This document shows positions 57,419 to 64,000 of a DNA stretch of 64,000 nt, piece after piece. The DNA comes from Petrolisthes cinctipes. Its lineage: Eukaryota; Arthropoda; Malacostraca; Decapoda; Porcellanidae. Both the position numbers and the translations under genes were made by a program. Under the pieces are notes generated by a model. That model saw only the letters and a program-made list of their open reading frames with translations. It was not told where the DNA came from and did no database searches. The stretch spans positions 351,001-415,000 of the forward strand of contig JAWQEG010001354.1 of the NCBI GenBank assembly GCA_033782935.1. Reading direction: 5' to 3'. How positions within the stretch are numbered: the first letter of the stretch is position 1; each line of letters begins with the position of its first letter.

Positions 57419-59030
57419 CTATACGTTTCAGCGCCGGACAGACGGTGTTTTTCGTAAATATCTCTTAAACGAATCGTTGTATCAATATAATATTTCAGCA
57501 CACTGTCTTTAACACCCGGGCGTAATTTATGGCTGACATACCATATTCCTATATGTGTTATGTTAGGAGTTTACTGAGTGATATTAAGCCTAATCCAGTC
57601 ATCATATCTAAGGCGTTATAGAGAATCGGACGAGTGTGGGGTACTCGTGTAACCCCTCCACCAACACCCCGAAATCCCCCTACCATTCCTTCCTTCCCTA
57701 CCCCAATATCTCATTATCCCCCTCCCCGTTTCACTCTTCACCATCCCTCTTCCATTTTATTTTTATGACAGTATGTACAGTATATACGTATCGTTCATTA
57801 GTAATATTGTTTAATACAGTTACCGTTGTGTGTGGACATGAAAACCAGAGTGGGTCAAATTACCATTAAAGCAATAGCTAATCCAGTTGTTAATGGCCGT
57901 ATAGCTGGATAATAACCCACGTGTCTAAGGCCACCAGAAAAATGATTAATTTTGGTTTTGGGCAACCAAATATAATCGTTCATTGTTGCTTCATGTGTTC
58001 TTTACCTTTTTAAATAACCAATTTATGCCTTAATTGAATATTCACAGTCTCCCGTATCCCCTCCCCCTCTCTCTGAGGTATGAGGTACCCCCCAGTCCGA
58101 GGCTATGACTCAAGTAGTGACAGGGTAGAAATCATTGACTGCCGAGGCGCACCTATTAGCAACAATGTTGTCCATTTGCCCCCGTTGATGCAGGACAGCG
58201 TTTGTTCTTCGTCTTGCCACATTGTACAAACGTGAAAGCCAGTGATGATGAAGACGATGACGTTTTCCTTGACAGTGATTGTGAATAAATTTTGTTTTAT
58301 CATGTTTGCATCATTAAATCCTACACTATTATATATATATAATTTGGTGATAATATAAATATAAAAGGGACAAGTCAACAAAATAACATTATATTAACTG
58401 GACCAAGTTGACATTTTATAATGAATAGGTACACAGTATCTAATAACTTTTCCTAGAAGGTCCAGACCACAGGTAATGCCAGTACATCGTGTTCACTTGC
58501 ATGGTTGACCATAAGGACTGCAAACATGGACCTTCTACATACTACATGTATGTAAACATGCTGTTGTACAGTAATTGTCAAAGTGAAATACGTCTTGCCT
58601 CTATATAATTGTACTGCACCATACTCTTAGTGAATAATCATATCTATACATAAACATCTACATAACATTCTAATATATAATACAGTGATGGAAGAAATAG
58701 GGAGGGCCACGAGTGATGAGGGAGGCGAGGAGCTAGGGGGAGAAGAGGAGGAGGGAGGGGTGAGAAGGGGGGGATGTAGTTGTGGTTAGGAATGGTTTGG
58801 GAGGGTGTTGGGGGGGCCACACTTTCCTTCGAATGCGTCAATATGACTGGCTGGCTTTGTGCTATTTTTCACGAGTAAACTCCTCGCATAACACATATAG
58901 GAATATGGTATGTCAGCCATAAATTACGCCCGGGTGTTAAAGATAGTGTGTTGAAATATTATATTGATACAACGATTCGTTTAGGAGATATTTGCGAAAA
59001 ACACCGTCTGTCCGGCGCTGAAACGGATAG
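57419..59030. mobile_element. Non-autonomous DNA transposon with 140-bp TIRs
   Basis: 57419-57562 and 58888-59030 are inverted repeats, about 95 percent identical, beginning CTATACGTTTCAGCGCCGG. TA lies immediately outside both ends (57417-57418 and 59031-59032), so TA duplication is likely. The 1.3-kb interior has no transposase and only C-rich (57645-57740) and G-rich (58725-58815) tracts. The superfamily is unassigned. Confidence 0.75.
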
Positions 59031-59039
59031 TAGGTTATT

Positions 59040-59400
59040 TGTGTTTGTGGGTATGATGTGTGTGTATATTAATGTTGGTAAGTATGTGTGTTTGTGGGTA
59101 TGTGTGTTTGTGGCTATGTGTGTTTGTGGATACGTGTATTTGTGGGTTGTGGGTATGTGTGTTAGTGGATATGTTTGTATGTATGATATTTGTGTGTATG
59201 CTTGTTTGTAGGTATATGTGTGTTTGCATGATATATGTGTGTGTGTGGTTTTTTTTTTAGGTAGGTGTGTGTATGATGTGTGTGAGTGCATGTATGTGTG
59301 TGTGATGATATGCGAGTGTATGTGTATATGTATTTATAGTTATATAAGTGTGTATGTACAGTATTTGTAGGTATATATGTATGTGTGTAATAAAGTTCTT
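59040..59400. repeat. GT-rich low-complexity region
   Basis: Degenerate TGTGTGTTTGTGGGTATG repeats, non-coding although they leave short frames open. Nothing recognisable is seen from 59400 to 59885. Confidence 0.8.
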
Positions 59401-59885
59401 ATCTGTTCCTCAGTTGGTAAACCAATATAAATATAGCCTCACTGATCATTAGGATAACAAAGACAGGCATCTTCTTCACTCTGAATCAGGAACATCCAAG
59501 TCTATTCACCTAAACCTTCCTGTTCATTACCAGCTTGGCTAAGGGTTACATCAGTCACTCAGTCATACAGCTCTTGCCATTATACATTAACAACTCACCA
59601 CTACTAGACGTCTGGGAGGCAAACAACAGGGCCAGTATTCACCAAAGCAAAGTTCACTCTTAACTTAAAATTTTGTTCAACAATGTTTATTCTTGGCAAG
59701 GACTAGGACCCGGCACTGCTTCGAAATGATAATAACAGATCATACCAATAGAATATCAAAGCCATTTACTGCTTCGAAATGAGACCGAAACACCATGATG
59801 AGGTCCAAACTATAAGATGTTTTGTGACTACCGGCCCAGCAGGTCATCATGCTGCTTTGAAATATTGTAATTGATGGTATTATGA

Positions 59886-60020
59886 TTAAGGGGGTCGTAT
59901 ACTTAAACTACAATGGAGCAAATGATTCATCCAAAATATGCCAGGCAACAGACCATCAATATTTTTGCTGATCTGTTCCTTTAGAGGAGTCAAGGTGCTT
60001 CAATGAACCAAACGTTTATT
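59886..60020. mobile_element. TTAA hairpin MITE, copy 9
   Basis: TTAA at 59886-59889, then GGGGGTCGTATACTTAAAC, the ATTCATCCAAAATATGCCAG arm and the TTTAGAGGAGTCAAGGTGC arm. The right terminus is eroded. Confidence 0.6.
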
Positions 60021-60461
60021 TAAACTTTCGGCGAACTGAATAAGGTTTTTAAGTCCACGATGCGAAGAACTAAACCGAGGAAATATTGTTCAGAGGAGAG
60101 AAGATTGATAAATTTAGAGTCAGACAAATGTGTACATACATAGATAAAGAGATGGGTTGAAAAATAATAAATATTTAGATAAAAATATAAACAATTAGTT
60201 GACAGAGAGACAGGGGACATATAGTTACAAAGCAATGTAATGTAATGTGGACTTTTATTGACAACAACTTGGTAATAATGAAAAGAAAATTATATTGTTT
60301 ATTACTCAATTAATTACAGGGCAGGATTATTAGGTGTTGATATTTTTAGCTTCCAGAAGAGTATCATAAATATATAGTGTTTGAATATTATATTTTGGTC
60401 TAAGCTGAAGGTAATGAGAGTGTGGTGCGTCGCTGACACCTTTACGACCACCACCTCCTGC

Positions 60462-60778
60462 AGTGTGTGTGTGTGTAAGATAGAGAGAATGTGTGTGTGA
60501 TAGAGAGAATGTGTTTGTGTGTGTGATAGAGAGAATGTGTTTGTGTGTGTGATAGAGAGAATGTGTGTGTGTGTGATAGAGAGAATGTGTGTGTGTGTGA
60601 TAGAGAGAATGTGTGTGTGTGTGTGTGATAGAGAGAATGTGTGTGTGTGTGTGTGTGTGTGATAGAGAGAATGTGTGTGTGTGTGTGTGATAGAGAGAAT
60701 GTGTGTGTGTGTGTGCGTGTGATCGAGAGAATGTATGTGTGTGTCTGTGATAGACAGAATGTGTGTGTGTGTGTGTGT
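60462..60778. repeat. Compound GT / GATAGAGAGAAT minisatellite
   Basis: Runs of GT are separated by GATAGAGAGAAT about eleven times, with variable GT length. Unit length varies from about 22 to 40 bp. No gene. Confidence 0.95.
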
Positions 60779-60887
60779 ACCAAAGCATTGTAAACCCGGA
60801 ATCATATAATCTCTACTTAAGTTATTTATAATCCAATGTTATTTATAGTCTTGTATTTAAATGAGCATCGCATAAAGTAGATAATTC

Positions 60888-61022
60888 AGTGTTGGTGGTA
60901 AATCTGGAGCAACTGATTCCTTCAAACTATTCCCAGTAACAGGCCGACATTATTTTGATTCATCTGGTCCCGTTTCCTGACATACTTTGGAGGAATCAAA
61001 ACGCTCTAATGTACCAAATGTA
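60888..61022. mobile_element. TTAA hairpin MITE, copy 10
   Basis: Core intact: TGATTCCTTCAAACTATTCC facing ACTTTGGAGGAATCAAAAC, with GTAAATCTGGAGCAAC on the left and AATGTACCAAATG on the right. Outer ends are missing. Confidence 0.65.
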
Positions 61023-61111
61023 AATTAGTAGTTTGCAATCTGGTTGATGACCATTTCGTTAAGAACTCTCAGTGTCTGGGGAAACTTTCAGATGGTTGGG
61101 TGTCACACCGA

Positions 61112-61300
61112 TATGTTTAACTGTATGTAGTTGTGTCAGCCTTCAACAGTGGTATTGGTGCTGGGTAAGTCTTCTATCAGGGGGTCATGTATATTGACTA
61201 TATTCCTGTATATGTTTAACTGTATGTAGTTGTGTCAGCCTTCAACAGTGGTATTGGTGCTGGGTAAGTCTTCCATCAGGGGGTCATGTATATTCCTATA
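61112..61300. repeat. Two tandem copies, 99-bp period
   Basis: Copies start at 61112 and 61211 with TATGTTTAACTGTATGTAG. The second is slightly shorter after GGGGGTCATGTATATT. Confidence 0.9.
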
Positions 61301-61329
61301 TATTCCATCACACTGGTTTATGTTTTCTG

Positions 61330-62440
61330 AACAGTGAGAATGACACCGTGGGTCGATGAAGACATCTTGTGCCTCGTCAGTTCCACTTACCAAACATGTT
61401 TTGTATCGCTGGCTTGGACTTCCATAATTTGGACAAAATTTTTTCAAGGGGGGCAGTTTTCTTTGGAGGCAATTATCCTACGAGGACAGTTATCCTGAGG
61501 GCAGTTGTCCTGGGTGAAATTATCCTATGGAGGCAGTTATTTTTCCAGGCTTCAGGCTTGTCGTCTATATCTGGAAGGAATCTGATGAAATCTGCTTTCA
61601 AGTAACTTAGATGAGTGATTGTTTGTTTCTTTAACTCAGAATCAAGGTTACAGTGAACGAGAGCTGAATCCAAGTTCCTAAAACTGGCTGTATTTCTCTG
61701 CTGAATTCAACATTTCCAGATGTCGAGTTTGGCCATGAAGACTGTAATGGTGTCATGATGCATGATAATGTCGATGTTTGTTTTTTCTTCTGTAGTTTAA
61801 GGTTCACAGCATTCAATGCTTCAAAAATGTCCACCAGGTAAGCAAGAGTTATCTGAAGGCCTTCAGACTGGAATTTGTCATGAAGGTCTGCCTTCTGCTG
61901 TGAATCAGGAAATATTGCTACTTCTTCTCACAGCTCATAAAGACGTCCAAGCATCTTCCCTTTTTATAGCCATCGTACGTTCGGGTGAAAAATCAAGGCT
62001 TCATGTTCCGATTCCATAATTATCCTAACACAGCAGTTTGAAGAGACGACTGTTTAAGGCTCCAGCTTTGATGAAGTTGACAACCTTGATAGCCACGTTC
62101 AGGATATCCCTTATTTCAGCAGGCAAAGTTCTGGATGCTAAGGCTTCACCATGAAGTATGCAGTGTGTACCTATTACAGAAGGATTTTATTCTTCTGTCT
62201 TTGTGATGAACCCAAACTGCAGACCAAGCATGGCTGGAGCTCCATCAGTATACACCCCTACCAACGAGTCCTAAGAAAGTTGACTAACATCCTTAAGAAA
62301 TGGAGTTGGATGGTGACTTGTTTGTGTTTTTCTTGGAATCTTACCTCACACATTTGGAGGCAGTTGGTTCGGCGGTCTGTGGACACACCAAATATTGAAG
62401 CAAAGTTTTGAAACTGTGCACATGATATGTTGAAGAAGAA
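61330..62440 (-). pseudogene. hAT (ZBED5/SCAND3-like) transposase remnant
   Basis: On the minus strand, and in order, one can read GVYTDGAPAMLG (about 62250), VIGTHCILHGEALASRTLP, VVNFIKAGALNSRLFKLLC (about 62050), then VDIFEALNAVNLKLQ (61835), HHDTITVFMAKLDIW (about 61740) and LSYLKADFIRFLPDI (about 61590). These blocks match the RNase H-like domain of hAT-derived ZBED proteins. Several stops and frameshifts separate them, so it is dead. The N-terminal BED finger and the C-terminal dimerisation region are not recognised. Confidence 0.7.
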
Positions 62441-62449
62441 AGCTTTTTG

Positions 62450-63069
62450 TCCTTATTGTTGGTTTCTACCTACAGTACAGTACCTCTTGTATATTGTGCT
62501 GGTCAGTGGGGGGACACTCTGTACTCTAACCAGACCACTGAAGTATCCAATAATACCTGTATAGTTATTGTAATAATTCCATCAAATTACATCATCATAG
62601 TGACATCACTGAACTTCCTTCATCACACTATGAATAATCTTATTACAATCACAACACAAACCAAACCTAATCACACAACCAAGCTACCCTAATTACACCA
62701 TGAACATCTCCCAACTAACCTAACCAGTATGTAAGTTATGTAGTCACACTATTATCACCAGTACTAGTGTCACTCTTCCACTCAGTCCTTTACACACTAT
62801 TATTTTCTCTATATAATTCCGTCTCCTTCATTGATCAATTTGTCGCTAGGTCAAATTGGTTCATTTCATTGTTTCGCCTGGCCTTTCATCACTGACTTTC
62901 TCGTTCTCTCTGTTATCAAGTTGTTTTTCATTGTCATTTTATGCCTTCCCTTCCTTCCTCTCATTAATACCTTCATCATTTCAACTCAGGTTTTTCTCTC
63001 TCTCTTTTCTCACTTCTAATGTCCTAAATCAGTTAGTGGATAAAAACTGACATTCACTTGTAATCTACA
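62450..63069. other. Non-coding stretch
   Basis: No gene or repeat recognised. Short AACCTAATC-type words occur near 62660-62730. Confidence 0.5.
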
Positions 63070-63232
63070 TCAAGGGGAGATTATCTTGTTGGTGAATTGG
63101 AGGGCTACTGATTCCTCCAAACTATGCCACGAAACAGACCACCTTAATGTTACTAATAGGGGATCGGTTTTGAGGCATAGTTTGGAGGAATCAGTGGACC
63201 TGTAATGTACAAAGAAGACAACCTTCCCTTAA
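63070..63232. mobile_element. TTAA hairpin MITE, copy 11
   Basis: The clearest hairpin of the family. The 155-bp body at 63074-63228 has left end GGGGAGATTATCTTGTTGG and right end ACAAAGAAGACAACCTTCCC. Inner arms CTGATTCCTCCAAACTATGC and GCATAGTTTGGAGGAATCAG are perfect complements. TTAA lies on the right, TCAA on the left. Confidence 0.85.
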
Positions 63233-63382
63233 GGAGCCCGTGATGTAGTCAGAATATTGGAGGTTAGTAAGTCCTTCAAGCATTGCCACGAAACACCACC
63301 TGTATTGAATAAGCTTGTTTCATGGCACAGTGAGGAGGAATCAGAAGCCACCAAGTCTCATACACGATCATAGGGCCCTTAA
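63229..63382. mobile_element. TTAA hairpin MITE, copy 12
   Basis: Shares the TTAA at 63229-63232 with copy 11 and ends at TTAA 63379-63382. Left end GGAGCCCGTGATG pairs with CGATCATAGGGCCC. CATTGCCACGAAACA faces TGTTTCATGGCA. Confidence 0.75.
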
Positions 63383-64000
63383 CACCAGTTCCAATACACG
63401 GCACGAAGGCCATTCGTTTGGACCCAACTCCATCTGTGTCAGTTATGTATATATATATTATATATATATATATGGTCTGTCCGGCTATGGCCGCGAATAC
63501 TGCTGGACAGAATGGCCTGAAACTTGGCACAAAGGGGTATTGTTTCCCGAGGAAGAACATGGGCTAGGTGTCGTTGTGCTCAAACATCTTCAATTAGTAA
63601 ATTAGTAAAATGCCTCAAACCTAACAAGATTGTGCAACAAGTCCATGGAATTAAATGTTTCTAAAAAAACTTACTGAGGATGAGGTCAAATCATTAAACA
63701 AACTTAGATTTGGAAATACACTTAAGCCTGCTCAAGAGTCAGATCGCAACAACACATTTACTTTTATGCGCCAGAAGGTAAAACAACGAACATGGTCTAC
63801 CCGGAAGTATTGACACCGTAATCAGAGGTAAGTGTAGACTTCCAATATGAGGAAACCAAGAACTGTAATTTATGTTGACAATATCCAAGTCAGCAGACGT
63901 GAAGTTTATTTCTATAAATAGTGTACACTTTAATTTTTCATTTTTCTAATTACCATCCGTTTTATATAAACCCGAGTGAAGCCGGGTACTCCAACTAGTA

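Noticed and set aside
60314..60805. His-Thr-rich frames of up to 163 codons
   Set aside because: All three frames are translations of the GT/GATAGAGAGAAT minisatellite.

Overview
This is a 64-kb piece of an animal nuclear genome, most probably a decapod crustacean. It is AT-rich and full of CT/GA and GT microsatellites. It carries a DIRS1-like element, several kinds of non-LTR retrotransposon, Tc1-like and hAT-like remnants and tRNA-derived short elements. That mixture fits decapods, in which DIRS1-like elements are known to be widespread. The species is inference, and no complete host gene is visible. The one possible host feature is a signal-peptide-like first exon at 36045-36117 with a clean splice donor.

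Layout. 1-5.2 kb: low-complexity DNA, a tRNA-Ser-like remnant, one hairpin MITE and a decayed RTE-like LINE (3.78-5.16 kb). 5.58-13.16 kb: a tRNA-derived SINE fragment touching a nearly complete DIRS1-like element on the minus strand (5703-13162), with inverted terminal repeats, an internal complementary region, Gag, RT-RNase H-methyltransferase-like and tyrosine recombinase regions, and several spliceosomal introns. 13.98-14.84 kb: a decayed integrase/PHD-like gene on the minus strand. 14.76-21.47 kb: an almost perfect 6.7-kb palindrome (two 3293-bp arms, 122-bp spacer) carrying Tc1-like transposase exons whose two halves lie on the same strand only across the centre. 22.4-25 kb: a repeated ETS/NRF1-like module, a Mutator-like MITE and simple repeats. 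25.88-27.13 kb: a truncated LINE. 28.1-33.1 kb: a hairpin MITE, a 78-bp tandem array, a CR1/L2-like LINE on the minus strand and an inverted duplication of another LINE tail. 33-37.7 kb: mostly non-coding, with a candidate promoter and first exon. 37.7-45 kb: nested MITEs and a near-full-length I-like LINE (minus). 45.2-46.9 kb: another LINE fragment (minus). 51.15-57.12 kb: a complete I-superfamily LINE with both ORFs open and a 12-bp target-site duplication. 57.2-64 kb: an older LINE tail, a 1.6-kb TIR element, a complex GT minisatellite, a hAT/ZBED-like transposase remnant and more hairpin MITEs.

The window is essentially transposon biology, so the genes do not form a cellular pathway. The points most worth following are the spliced DIRS element whose ORF2 start codon is supplied by a small 5' exon, the palindrome that rebuilds a split transposase gene in mirror image on both strands, a TTAA-flanked hairpin MITE family with at least twelve copies, and the apparently recent intact LINE.
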